From assembly GCA_035645145.1 (NCBI GenBank), contig DASQNC010000016.1, positions 186,001 to 250,000 on the forward strand: a stretch of 64,000 nt of DNA. Reading direction: 5' to 3'. Below the pieces are notes generated by a model that was not told where the DNA came from, made no database searches, and was given only the letters and a program-made list of their open reading frames with translations. The first letter of the stretch is position 1. Each line of letters opens with the position of its first letter. This DNA comes from Azospirillaceae bacterium. Its GTDB lineage: Bacteria; Pseudomonadota; Alphaproteobacteria; Azospirillales; Azospirillaceae. Made by a program: the position numbers and the translations under genes. Of the stretch, positions 56,758-64,000 are shown one piece after another.

Positions 56758-57888
56758 TCAGGCCCAGCCCTCCGCGGCCCGGAGCTCGCCGACGGCGGTC
56801 CCGGCGCGGTTGCGCAGAACCGGGCGCAGCAGGGCCTGCCCGGCTTCGCTGCCCCATTGCGCGTCGGTGCCGACGCCGAGGCCGCGCAGCAGCGCCGCGG
56901 CGGCCACGTCCGCGGCCCGCCCGGCTCCGTCGTCCGCCTTGACCACCAGGGCCAGACGGCGGCCGGGAATGACGAAGGCGTGCACGCCTTCCGCCCCGCC
57001 CTTGGACGCGGCCTCGGTCCCCAGAAGCTCCATCAGCCGGGTGTCGAAGCGGTTGCGGCCGGCCACCAGATGCGGGTGCGCGGTCCACGCCTTCACGATC
57101 CGCCGCATGGCCTCGGCCCGCTTGGCGGGCAGGCCGGACGGATCGGCGAAGCGTGCCATCACCCGCCCGAAGGCCGCCAGCGGCAGGCCCCAGTTGGGGA
57201 CGGAGCAGCCGTCGATGCCGATGGGCCCGCGGCCGGCGTCCACGCCCGCCAGCTCCGACAGGGCGGCCTGGATGCGCTGCTGCACCGGATGGTCCAGGCG
57301 GGTGTAGCCCTTCACCGGCTCGCCCAGGTGCACGGCGGTGGCGATCATGCCGGCGTGCTTGCCCGAACAGTTGTTGTGCAGGCTGGTCGGCGCCTCGCCC
57401 CGGCGGATCAGGTCGTGGGCCGTCGCCTCGTCCATCGGCAAATGGGCGCCGCACTCGTAGGCCGCCTCGGTCTGGCCCATGCGCGCGAGCCAGGCGGCCG
57501 CGAGTTCGGTGTGGACCGGCTCGGCGTTGTGCGAGGCGCAGGCCAGCGCCAGCTCGCGCTCGCCGCCGCCGGTCGCGTCCAGGGCCCCCGTCTCCACAAG
57601 CGGCAGCGCCTGCACCGCCTTGACCGCGGACCGGGGGAACACCGGCTCATCCACGTCGCCCCAGGCCCGGACCACGTTGCCGTCCGCATCCACCAGGCAG
57701 GCGCGGGCACGATGCCGGGATTCGACGATGCCGCCGCGGGTCACCTCGACCGCCACCGGATTCGAGGACACGGCCGCCCCGCCCGCGGGCGCGCCGGTGC
57801 GCGCGTCGGCGACGGCGTGGGCGGCGGCCGGGGCCGCGTGGCAGCCGCAGCCGGCATGATGGGTGTGGTGGGTGGTGGAACGGGGCAT
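56758..57888 (-). CDS. L-asparaginase II family enzyme (AnsA type)
   Basis: 376 residues from ATG 57888. The Rhizobium etli type asparaginase fold (PF06089) is unrelated to E. coli AnsB. Conserved stretches: PVAVEVTRGGIVESRHRA near 44, FPRSAVKAVQALPLVETGA near 85, SLHNNCSGKHAGMIATAVH near 165 (catalytic region) and GIDGCSVPNWGLPL near 210. The first 39 residues, with HHTHHAGCGCH, lie outside the family; a GTG at 57771 would start exactly at the homologous part. Stands 25 bases from the methyltransferase start on the same strand, so coexpression is likely. Confidence 0.88.
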   Translation of the reverse strand: MPRSTTHHTHHAGCGCHAAPAAAHAVADARTGAPAGGAAVSSNPVAVEVTRGGIVESRHRARACLVDADGNVVRAWGDVDEPVFPRSAVKAVQALPLVETGALDATGGGERELALACASHNAEPVHTELAAAWLARMGQTEAAYECGAHLPMDEATAHDLIRRGEAPTSLHNNCSGKHAGMIATAVHLGEPVKGYTRLDHPVQQRIQAALSELAGVDAGRGPIGIDGCSVPNWGLPLAAFGRVMARFADPSGLPAKRAEAMRRIVKAWTAHPHLVAGRNRFDTRLMELLGTEAASKGGAEGVHAFVIPGRRLALVVKADDGAGRAADVAAAALLRGLGVGTDAQWGSEAGQALLRPVLRNRAGTAVGELRAAEGWA

Positions 57889-57964
57889 GGGTTCGGCACC
57901 GGGTGGTGGTCGGAGGGGCCGGCAAACTTGCCTCCGGCCGTCCGGCGGTGCAAGGTGCGCCGCC

Positions 57965-58489
57965 ATGACACTCCCTTCCGTTCGCGGCTATTTCGGTATC
58001 GGCGTCCAGGAAATCAGCAAGGCCGGCAATGTCGGCGCGCTGATGCGGACGGCCCATGCCTTCGGCGCCAGCTTCTGCTTCTTCGTGAACCCGTCGGTGG
58101 ACTGGCGCGAGATCGGCTCCGTCGACACCTCGGCGGCATCCGAGCATCTTCCCGTCTACGAGTTCCCCGACGTGGCCGGCATGGACCTGCCCAAGGGGTG
58201 CTCGCTGGTCGGCGTGGAATTGACCGACGACGCGGTGGAACTGCCCAGTTTCCGCCACCCGCCCCGCGCCGCCTATGTGCTGGGGCCGGAAAAGGGCAGC
58301 CTGTCGCCCGAGATGGTGGCCCGCTGCGACTGGGTGGTGAAGATCCCCACCCGGTTCTGCGTGAACGTGGGCCTGGCCGGGGCGCTGGTCATGTACGACC
58401 GCATGATCAGCCTGGGCCGCTTCGCCGAGCGCCCGGTGCGCGTCGGCGGCCCGGCGGGCCCCGCGCCCCGTCCGCGTCGGAATGGGTAA
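57965..58489 (+). CDS. SPOUT/TrmH-family RNA methyltransferase
   Basis: 174 residues. Trefoil-knot motifs are GNVGALMRTAHAFGA near 20, VLGPEKGSLSPEMVARCD near 102 and IPTRFCVNVGLAGALVMYDRM near 130. It is a compact catalytic domain without an RNA-binding extension, so tRNA or rRNA 2'-O-ribose methylation is likely, site unknown. ATG at 57965; the open frame from 57863 has no homology. Divergent from the asparaginase. Confidence 0.88.
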   Translation: MTLPSVRGYFGIGVQEISKAGNVGALMRTAHAFGASFCFFVNPSVDWREIGSVDTSAASEHLPVYEFPDVAGMDLPKGCSLVGVELTDDAVELPSFRHPPRAAYVLGPEKGSLSPEMVARCDWVVKIPTRFCVNVGLAGALVMYDRMISLGRFAERPVRVGGPAGPAPRPRRNG

Positions 58490-58706
58490 TTGCCAGTGGG
58501 AACTTCCACCAGCGCGCCCCTGCCTCACCTAAGGTTGAGACCGGCAGACCCAATCGACCAGGAGACGACCGTATAGGTTTACAACCCGGCTCCGTGGCCG
58601 CAGACTTTCCGAAACGACCCGTCTGAACACATCATTGATCGACGGATCCATTCGGACAGGCGGGGCGCATGGAAGGCGGTTGGCCATCCGCCCGGAAGAT
58701 TTAAGG

Positions 58707-58745
58707 ACGTCACGGCGCGCGCAGATGCGTACGCCGTGACGTTTT
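58707..58745 (+). terminator. Terminator-like hairpin far from any gene end
   Basis: ACGTCACGGCG (58707-58717) pairs with CGCCGTGACGT (58732-58742), followed by TTTG. It is 217 bases after the SPOUT gene, which makes either a long 3' UTR or a separate short transcript. Confidence 0.6.
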
Positions 58746-58800
58746 GCATTCACTTATGGCTTTCCTGGGTGGACAGCCCGGTTCCGCGGACCAATGCGTT

Positions 58801-58833
58801 CGACATGGGCTGCCCGCAGGGCAGCCCATGTCG
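58801..58833. terminator. 15-bp perfect inverted repeat downstream of the VOC gene
   Basis: Arms 58801-58815 and 58819-58833 flank a GCA loop, 14 bases past the minus-strand gene's stop. Without a T-run; terminator or transcript end. Confidence 0.55.
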
Positions 58834-58847
58834 GCCCGGCATGTCGT

Positions 58848-59264
58848 TCAGCCCACCCTGTAGAGATCGTCAAACGACCGGAACCCCTTCACTTCGATGG
58901 GATTGCCCGACAGGTCGAGGAAAAACATCGTCCATTGCTCCCCGGGCTCGCCTTTGAAGCGCACGGACGGTTCCAGCAGGAATTCGATCCCGGCGGTTCT
59001 CAGGCGCTCGGCTAATTCTTGCCAAGCGCCAAGCTCCAGAACCACACCAAGATGCGGCATCGGCACGAGGTGGTCCCCAACCCGCCCCGTCCGTTCGGTT
59101 CGGAACGGCTCGCCCAGGTGAAGCGAAACCTGATGGCCGAAGAAGTCGTAGTCGACCCAGGTGGGGGCGCTGCGCCCCTCGTGGCATCCCAGCACGCCAC
59201 CGTAGAAACGGCGGGCCTCGTCGAGATCGCGGACATTGTAGGCAAGGTGGAAGACACTGCGCAT
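58848..59264 (-). CDS. VOC-family (glyoxalase/dioxygenase-like) protein
   Basis: 138 residues, the two-repeat vicinal-oxygen-chelate fold. SVFHLAYNVRDLDEARRFYGGVLGCHEG starts the first half with a metal-ligand His; the second half has a His in MPHLGVVL and a Glu near NPIEVKGF. The style resembles extradiol dioxygenase- or glyoxalase-like proteins of unknown substrate. Divergent from the DUF2167 gene; 59265-59505 shows only low-complexity frames. Confidence 0.85.
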   Translation of the reverse strand: MRSVFHLAYNVRDLDEARRFYGGVLGCHEGRSAPTWVDYDFFGHQVSLHLGEPFRTERTGRVGDHLVPMPHLGVVLELGAWQELAERLRTAGIEFLLEPSVRFKGEPGEQWTMFFLDLSGNPIEVKGFRSFDDLYRVG

Positions 59265-59505
59265 GCCATGGCTCCAGGTTCAACGCGGTGGATCGTGGTC
59301 CAAAACGGCCATCAAGCCCGCCCGGACGGGGACCGCGCAATAGCATGCTCCGGACATGGTCAACCCATGCAAGGGCGGCAGCAACCACCTGCGTCGACTT
59401 ACAACCTGGAACGCGCGCCCGGACCGGCTTTCAACCCAACCCGGCGGCCTCAACTTCTTGCGCAAATCTCAACTTGCGGTAGGAATGTCGGCAATCGGGG
59501 CCAAA

Positions 59506-60243
59506 ATGATCATTTCGAACATATTGAACAGGCTTGTGACCTTCGTCCGCCCGGAAGCCCCACCTGCGCGTTGGCAGCCCACCTTGACTGAACTGCCGCG
59601 GGCGTCAAAAGCCGGCGCCTACCGGGTCGGTGCCATACCGGGAGCTTGGTTCCACCTTCAAAGCGACGAATTGGGGGTGTTCGGCGCCCATGCCGGCCAT
59701 GCCGTTGCCCTTACCCAGGGCATAGACCAGTTCAGGAACGTAGAGGGTTTTGTGCTGAAAGCCGATGGGCCGCTGGAAGACAGTTTCATCGTCCTGCAAT
59801 TCTATCAGGCCGGCTACATCAGGGATGCCGATTGGGCCGAGTTGAATGCCGACACTCTTCTGCAGCGGACCAGGTCAAACATGGATTTGGCGAACCAGGG
59901 GTGGATTTCCGCCGGGCACGCACCCGTTTCCATCATCGGCTGGAGAGAAGAGCCGACATACGACCCGGAGCGGAACATCGTATGGTGGGCACTTGAAGCG
60001 GATGAAACCGGCCACCGCTCAGTCAACGCCGCGGCACTGAAATTATCCAGATATGGATTTACGAACGTCACATGGTCGGGCAGGGCCGACCAATTCACCA
60101 ATGCCACCCACGTCCTCACCCCATCCCTTGACCGCTACGAATTCGAAGAGGGATACCGCTACATGGACGCCGAAAAGGGAGACTTGATTTCCGATCTGAC
60201 CGTGGCGGGTCTCACGGCGATGGGAATTTCCAAGACTTCGTGA
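59506..60243 (+). CDS. DUF2167-like protein in an AT-richer segment
   Basis: 245 residues from an ATG with GGGG upstream (ATG 59485 also in frame). The pattern matches the DUF2167 core: LNADTLLQRTRSNMDLANQG, then PVSIIGWREEPTYDPERNIVWWALEA and VNAAALKLSRYGF. Members in other bacteria are exported and carry C-terminal spans; here neither a signal peptide nor a span is visible, so it may be a cytosolic or truncated variant. One sampled 60-base stretch is 57% GC against roughly 70% around it, which suggests later acquisition. Function unknown. Confidence 0.65.
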   Translation: MIISNILNRLVTFVRPEAPPARWQPTLTELPRASKAGAYRVGAIPGAWFHLQSDELGVFGAHAGHAVALTQGIDQFRNVEGFVLKADGPLEDSFIVLQFYQAGYIRDADWAELNADTLLQRTRSNMDLANQGWISAGHAPVSIIGWREEPTYDPERNIVWWALEADETGHRSVNAAALKLSRYGFTNVTWSGRADQFTNATHVLTPSLDRYEFEEGYRYMDAEKGDLISDLTVAGLTAMGISKTS

Positions 60244-60283
60244 AATTCACCACCCACGAAAATCAACTGCCCGGCCTCCCCCG

Positions 60284-60727
60284 TCACAGCAAATCCCGCA
60301 GCATCGCCACCAACGGCACGTCGGCCGGCGGCATCGGGTAGTCGCCCATGCGCGACACCCGAACCCAGGCCAGCTTCTGCCCTTCGATCGACTGGGGGGT
60401 GCCCGACCACACCCGGCACACGTACAGCGGCATCAGCAGGTGGAAGCCTTCGTAGGCGTGCGAGGCGAAGGTGAAGGGGGCCAGGCAGCTCGCGGCCGTG
60501 TCGATGCCCAGCTCCTCGCGCAGCTCGCGCACCAGGGCGGCTTCGGGCGTTTCACCCGGGTTCACCTTGCCGCCCGGAAACTCCCACAGTCCTGCCAGGG
60601 ACTTGCCCGGCGGGCGCTGTTGCAGCAGCACCCGCCCATCGGCGTCCACCAACGCCACGGCCACCACCAGCACCACTTTGCGGTTCGGGTCCACGGGCGG
60701 GGTGGACGTGGGGTCGTAGCAGTTCAT
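60284..60727 (-). CDS. mutT: 8-oxo-dGTP diphosphatase MutT
   Basis: 147 residues. MutT hydrolyses oxidised guanine nucleotides to prevent mispairing. The Nudix box GGKVNPGETPEAALVRELREELG is intact and preceded by LLQQRPPGKSLAGLWEFP, which together identify the MutT subgroup. It begins 41 bases downstream of argJ on the same strand, so they likely share a transcript as in other alphaproteobacteria. Confidence 0.92.
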   Translation of the reverse strand: MNCYDPTSTPPVDPNRKVVLVVAVALVDADGRVLLQQRPPGKSLAGLWEFPGGKVNPGETPEAALVRELREELGIDTAASCLAPFTFASHAYEGFHLLMPLYVCRVWSGTPQSIEGQKLAWVRVSRMGDYPMPPADVPLVAMLRDLL

Positions 60728-60768
60728 GGGAACTCACTCGGACGGAAGGGCGGGCGGCGCGGCGGCCG

Positions 60769-62001
60769 TCAGCTACGGTAGCTGCCGTTGATGTCGATGT
60801 AGGCGTGGGTGAGGTCGCAGGTCCAGACCGTCGCCTTGCCGCGGCCCAGGCCGAGGTCCACGTCGATGACGATCTCGCGCCCCTTCATGTGCCGGGCGAC
60901 CGGCGCCTCGTCGTAGCCTTCGACCGCGCCGCCGTCCCGCGCGATGGCGACGCCGCCGACCGAAACGGTCAGGAGGTCCCGTTCCGCGGGCTCGCCGGAC
61001 TTGCCGACCGCCATGACGATGCGGCCCCAGTTCGCGTCCTCGCCCGCCACCGCCGTCTTCACCAGCGGCGAGTTGGCGATGGCCAGCGCCACCCGCTTGG
61101 CGGAGCGGGCGGAGGTGGCACCCGTCACATTCACCGCGATGAACTTCTGCGCGCCCTCGCCGTCCTGGACGATCATGTGGGCGAGGTCCAGCAGCAGCCC
61201 GTCCAGGGCTTTGCGGAACGGGCGCAGCCGCGGGTCCGTGGCCTCGGTGATGGGGGCATGGCCGGCCTTGCCCGTGGCGCACACCAGCAGCGTGTCGGAC
61301 GTGGACGTGTCGCTGTCCACCGTGATGCTGTTGAAGCTCTTTTCCGTGCCCTTGGCCACCAACGCCTGCAGCACCGGGGCGGCGATGGCGGCGTCGGTGA
61401 AGACGAAGGCCAGCATGGTCGCCATGTCCGGCGCGATCATGCCGCTGCCCTTGGCGAAGCCGTTGAGGGTGACCGTCGCGCCGTCGATTTTGACGGTCCG
61501 CGTCGCCGCCTTGGGGAAGGTGTCGGTGGTCATGATGGCGCGCGCCGCCGCTTCCCACGCATCCGCCCGCACGGCCGGGATCACGCCGGGCAGGTGCTTG
61601 GCGATGGCGTCGGCCGGCATCGGCTGGCCGATCACGCCGGTGGAGGCGACGAACACCTCGTGCGCCTTGCAGCCGACAGCCGCCGCCGCTGCCTTGACCG
61701 TGGCGTCGACGAACACCTGCCCGGCCTTGCCGGTGAAGGCGTTGGAGTTGCCGGAGTTCACCACAACCGCCCGTGCCTGCCCTCGCGGCAGGTGTTCCCG
61801 GCACCACAGCACCGGGGCGGAGCAGGTCTTGGACCGGGTGGTGACGCCGGCGATGGTGGTGCCCGGATCCAGCACGGCCACCATCAGATCGTCCCGCCCC
61901 TGGTAGCGGATGCCGCAGTTGGCCGCGGTCAGGCGCACACCGGCGATCGGCGGCAGCGTGGGGAACGTGGCCGGCGCGAAGGGGGAAACGGCTTTCGCCA
62001 T
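60769..62001 (-). CDS. argJ: Glutamate N-acetyltransferase / ornithine acetyltransferase ArgJ
   Basis: 410 residues. ArgJ recycles acetyl from acetylornithine to glutamate and may also use acetyl-CoA. It is a self-cleaving Ntn-like enzyme; the cleavage-site Thr is in GMIAPDMATMLAF near residue 200. NSGNSNAFTGKAG near 92 and GEDANWGRIVMAVGKSG near 330 are typical. The ATG at 62001 starts MAKAVSPFAP, and longer frames upstream are shadows. Presence with argB shows the acetyl-recycling arginine route. Confidence 0.95.
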   Translation of the reverse strand: MAKAVSPFAPATFPTLPPIAGVRLTAANCGIRYQGRDDLMVAVLDPGTTIAGVTTRSKTCSAPVLWCREHLPRGQARAVVVNSGNSNAFTGKAGQVFVDATVKAAAAAVGCKAHEVFVASTGVIGQPMPADAIAKHLPGVIPAVRADAWEAAARAIMTTDTFPKAATRTVKIDGATVTLNGFAKGSGMIAPDMATMLAFVFTDAAIAAPVLQALVAKGTEKSFNSITVDSDTSTSDTLLVCATGKAGHAPITEATDPRLRPFRKALDGLLLDLAHMIVQDGEGAQKFIAVNVTGATSARSAKRVALAIANSPLVKTAVAGEDANWGRIVMAVGKSGEPAERDLLTVSVGGVAIARDGGAVEGYDEAPVARHMKGREIVIDVDLGLGRGKATVWTCDLTHAYIDINGSYRS

Positions 62002-62128
62002 GGCGGGGGCAGCTCCGGATCGGACGGTGGTCTTGGGCGGCCGCATTAAGCCGTTCGGGCTGGGCCAGGGCAAGGGGCGGTAAAGGGGAGACTGGCCCTC
62101 GAGCCTCCGGATGCCGATATTGGCGGCC

Positions 62129-62737
62129 ATGACCGCACGCCGCTTCACCGAACCCCGCCTCGTCCTTGCCACCCACAATCCCGGCAAGGTCCGCGAGATC
62201 CAGGACCTGCTGCGCCCCTTCGACGTGGATGTGACGTCCGCCGGCAAGCTGGGCCTGCCCGAGCCCGAGGAAACCGCCGACAGCTTCACCGGCAATGCCG
62301 AGCTGAAGGCCCGCGCCGCAGCCCTGGCGTCGGGGCTGCCCGCATTGGCCGACGACAGCGGCCTCGCGGTACCGGCGCTGGATGGCGCCCCAGGCATCTA
62401 TTCCGCCCGCTGGGCCGGGCCGGACAAGGATTTCCGCATGGCGATGGAGCGGGTGCACCGCGAGTTGGGACAGAAGGACCCGCGGGCGTACTTCGTGTGC
62501 GCGCTCAGCCTGTGCTGGCCCGACGGCCACTGCGAAACGGTCGAGGGCCGCGCGTACGGCACGCTGGTGTGGCCGCCCCGCGGCGACCGCGGCTTCGGGT
62601 ACGACCCGATCTTCCTGCCGGACGGCCACGCCGTCACGTTCGCGGAGATGGACCCGGCGGACAAGCACGCCATCAGCCATCGTGCCGACGCGTTCCACCA
62701 GATGGTGGCCCGCTGCTTCCGGGGCGGTGCCGGTTGA
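62129..62737 (+). CDS. rdgB: dITP/XTP pyrophosphatase (RdgB/HAM1)
   Basis: 202 residues. RdgB removes deaminated purine nucleotides (dITP, XTP) from the pool. Family motifs: [14 protein letters not shown] near the start, the [24 protein letters not shown] segment near 74 with the catalytic Asp, and [12 protein letters not shown] near 155. ATG 62129 is chosen; ATG 62111 is equally open. Divergent from argJ; overlaps or nearly overlaps hemW. Confidence 0.93.
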   Translation: MTARRFTEPRLVLATHNPGKVREIQDLLRPFDVDVTSAGKLGLPEPEETADSFTGNAELKARAAALASGLPALADDSGLAVPALDGAPGIYSARWAGPDKDFRMAMERVHRELGQKDPRAYFVCALSLCWPDGHCETVEGRAYGTLVWPPRGDRGFGYDPIFLPDGHAVTFAEMDPADKHAISHRADAFHQMVARCFRGGAG

Positions 62738-62754
62738 CCGCCGCCCCGGCAGAC

Positions 62755-63945
62755 ATGGCCGCCCAGCCGTCCGCCCGCCCATTCGATGAGGGCGATCCCG
62801 GCTTCGGGGTGTACGTGCACTGGCCCTTCTGCCTTCAGAAGTGCCCGTACTGCGACTTCAACAGCCATGTGCGGGAACGCATCGACCAGGACCGCTGGCG
62901 GGCGGCGCTGCTGACCGAGATCGACCACTGGGCCGGTCTGACGGCGGGGCGGACCGTCACCTCCGTCTTCTTCGGCGGGGGCACGCCGTCGCTGATGCCG
63001 CCCGCCACGGTCGCCGCGGTGCTGGACCGGATCGCCGGGCGCTGGACCGTGGCCCCCGACGTGGAAGTGACGCTGGAGGCCAACCCGACCTCGGTCGAGG
63101 CCGGCCGCTTCGCCGCCTACCGCGTGGCGGGCGTGAACCGGGTGTCGCTGGGCATCCAGTCCCTGAACGACGCCGACCTGAAATTCCTGGGCCGCGCCCA
63201 TTCCGCCGACGAGGCCAAGGCCGCGATCCGGCTGGCCGCCACCCACTTCGACCGGTTCTCGTTCGACCTGATCTACGCCCGCCCCGGCCAGACCGTGGCC
63301 GCATGGGAAGCGGAGCTGCGCGAGGCGCTGGCCTACGCCGTCGGCCACCTGTCGGTCTACCAGCTCACCATCGAGGAGGGGACGCGCTTCCACACACTGC
63401 ACGCGCGGGGCGAACTGGTGGTGCCGGACGAGGACACGGCCGGCGACCTGTACGAGGCGACCCAGGCCCTGTTGGAGGCCGCCGGCCTGCCGGCCTACGA
63501 GATTTCGAACCACGCGCGGCCGGGCGAGGCGTCCCGCCACAACCTGACCTACTGGCGCTACGGCGACTATGCCGGCGTCGGCCCCGGCGCCCACGGCCGG
63601 TACGCGGATCCGGACGGGACCAAGATCGCCACACGCGCCCATCGTGCGCCGGAAGTCTGGCTGGAACGGGTGGAGCGGGCGGGCCACGGCCTGCACGGGG
63701 TCGAGCCGGTGGACACGGACGCCCGCCGCGCGGAATTCCTGATGATGGGCCTGCGCCTGACCGAAGGGCTGCCGCTGTCCCGCTTTCCGGCCGAGGCGGG
63801 GGCGCCGCTGGAGCACGCGGTGGACCCGGCGGCCCTGGACCGGCTGATGCGCGCCGGCTTCCTGTCGGTCGAAGGCGGCCGACTGCGCGCGACGTCCGAG
63901 GGGCGCCAGCGCCTGAACGCCGTGCTGGCGGCCTTGCTGGGCTGA
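62755..63945 (+). CDS. hemW: HemW-type radical SAM haem chaperone
   Basis: 396 residues. HemW (formerly the oxygen-independent coproporphyrinogen oxidase-like YggW) is a radical-SAM haem chaperone. The cluster motif is CLQKCPYCDF (C-x3-C-x2-C) near residue 24, followed by FFGGGTPSLM near 70, GIQSLNDADLKFLGR near 135 and the HemN-type C-terminal domain. The third residue after the first Cys and absence of the extra HemN Cys indicate HemW. An in-frame TTG at 62734 overlaps the rdgB stop and is an alternative start; ATG 62755 is conservative. Nothing follows to the window end. Confidence 0.92.
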   Translation: MAAQPSARPFDEGDPGFGVYVHWPFCLQKCPYCDFNSHVRERIDQDRWRAALLTEIDHWAGLTAGRTVTSVFFGGGTPSLMPPATVAAVLDRIAGRWTVAPDVEVTLEANPTSVEAGRFAAYRVAGVNRVSLGIQSLNDADLKFLGRAHSADEAKAAIRLAATHFDRFSFDLIYARPGQTVAAWEAELREALAYAVGHLSVYQLTIEEGTRFHTLHARGELVVPDEDTAGDLYEATQALLEAAGLPAYEISNHARPGEASRHNLTYWRYGDYAGVGPGAHGRYADPDGTKIATRAHRAPEVWLERVERAGHGLHGVEPVDTDARRAEFLMMGLRLTEGLPLSRFPAEAGAPLEHAVDPAALDRLMRAGFLSVEGGRLRATSEGRQRLNAVLAALLG

Positions 63946-64000
63946 CGGGCGGACCGGGACGTCCTATCGCCTGCGTACAATTGCCCTTGGCCCTTCAAAG

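Larger units (their letters stand above)
58490..58847. other. Intergenic region with two hairpins, possible small RNA
   Basis: No ORF is convincing in 58490-58847. Within it lie a plus-strand terminator-like hairpin (58707-58745) and a near-palindrome (58801-58833). The stretch 58520-58700 shows GGCGG/CCGCC complementarity (58667-58696 region) but no known RNA was recognised (not 4.5S, tmRNA, RNase P or 6S by signature). Confidence 0.35.

Overview
The window is high-GC DNA (roughly 70% by eye) with dense coding on both strands and little mobile DNA. It looks chromosomal and alphaproteobacterial, most likely Rhodospirillales/Azospirillaceae-like. Reasons: mtaB overlaps ftsY; the succinylase branch of lysine synthesis (dapD, dapE) is present; a ChvG/ChvI two-component pair sits beside pckA; there is a Tim44-domain protein, a cytosolic PHB depolymerase, an ammonium transporter with a sigma-54/NtrC-type promoter, and late cobalamin genes. 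The genus is not determined. No rRNA, tRNA, insertion sequence, prophage or CRISPR array was seen.

Layout. 1-4.9 kb: mtaB (end), ftsY, amn, an RluA-type pseudouridine synthase and a Tim44 protein, all on +. 4.9-8.2 kb: a PhoD-like phosphatase, a membrane protein, dapE and bfd on -, with three tandem 16-bp repeats upstream of dapE. 8.2-14 kb: bacterioferritin behind a Fur-like box shared with bfd, a YbaL-type antiporter, dapD, a pyrimidine nucleotidase, an orphan ParD-like protein and argB. 14-20 kb: pgk, a Nudix enzyme, an NTF2-like fragment, trpS with a tryptophan leader-peptide attenuator, a TSUP permease and an acyl-CoA ligase. 20.5-29.6 kb is accessory: an orphan sensor kinase, an RTX repeat protein, several unknown or DUF proteins, a large GAF/PAS hybrid kinase and two small ORFs. 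29.7-31.5 kb: lepA. 31.6-35.7 kb: a CBM2/Calx-beta/GH5 glycosidase without a signal peptide and an FkbM methyltransferase. 35.8-40.9 kb: chvG, chvI, a HugZ-like flavoprotein and pckA. 41-43 kb: a LysR regulator, DoxX and a glutathione transferase. 43.4-46.3 kb: cobT, cobS, cobD. 46.3-49.2 kb: an ankyrin protein, an ABC exporter and a small protein. 49.5-53.7 kb: phaZ and glgA/glgC (carbon storage). 54-58.5 kb: amtB, a methyltransferase, an asparaginase and a SPOUT methyltransferase. 58.8-64 kb: a VOC protein, an AT-richer DUF2167 gene, mutT, argJ, rdgB and hemW.

The most striking element is upstream of trpS. A 16-codon ORF ends with two adjacent Trp codons and a Phe stop context. It is followed by mutually exclusive RNA pairings (protector, antiterminator, terminator) and preceded by a promoter whose predicted start is at the leader ATG. 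This is a complete ribosome-mediated attenuator placed on the tRNA-charging enzyme instead of the biosynthetic operon. The second is the secreted-type glycosidase: its GH5 catalytic domain appears to be inserted into a Calx-beta domain, splitting that domain's first strand from the rest.

Many genes have alternative starts. Where a family alignment or Shine-Dalgarno spacing decides, this is stated. Domain positions are estimates from reading the translation; no database search was run.
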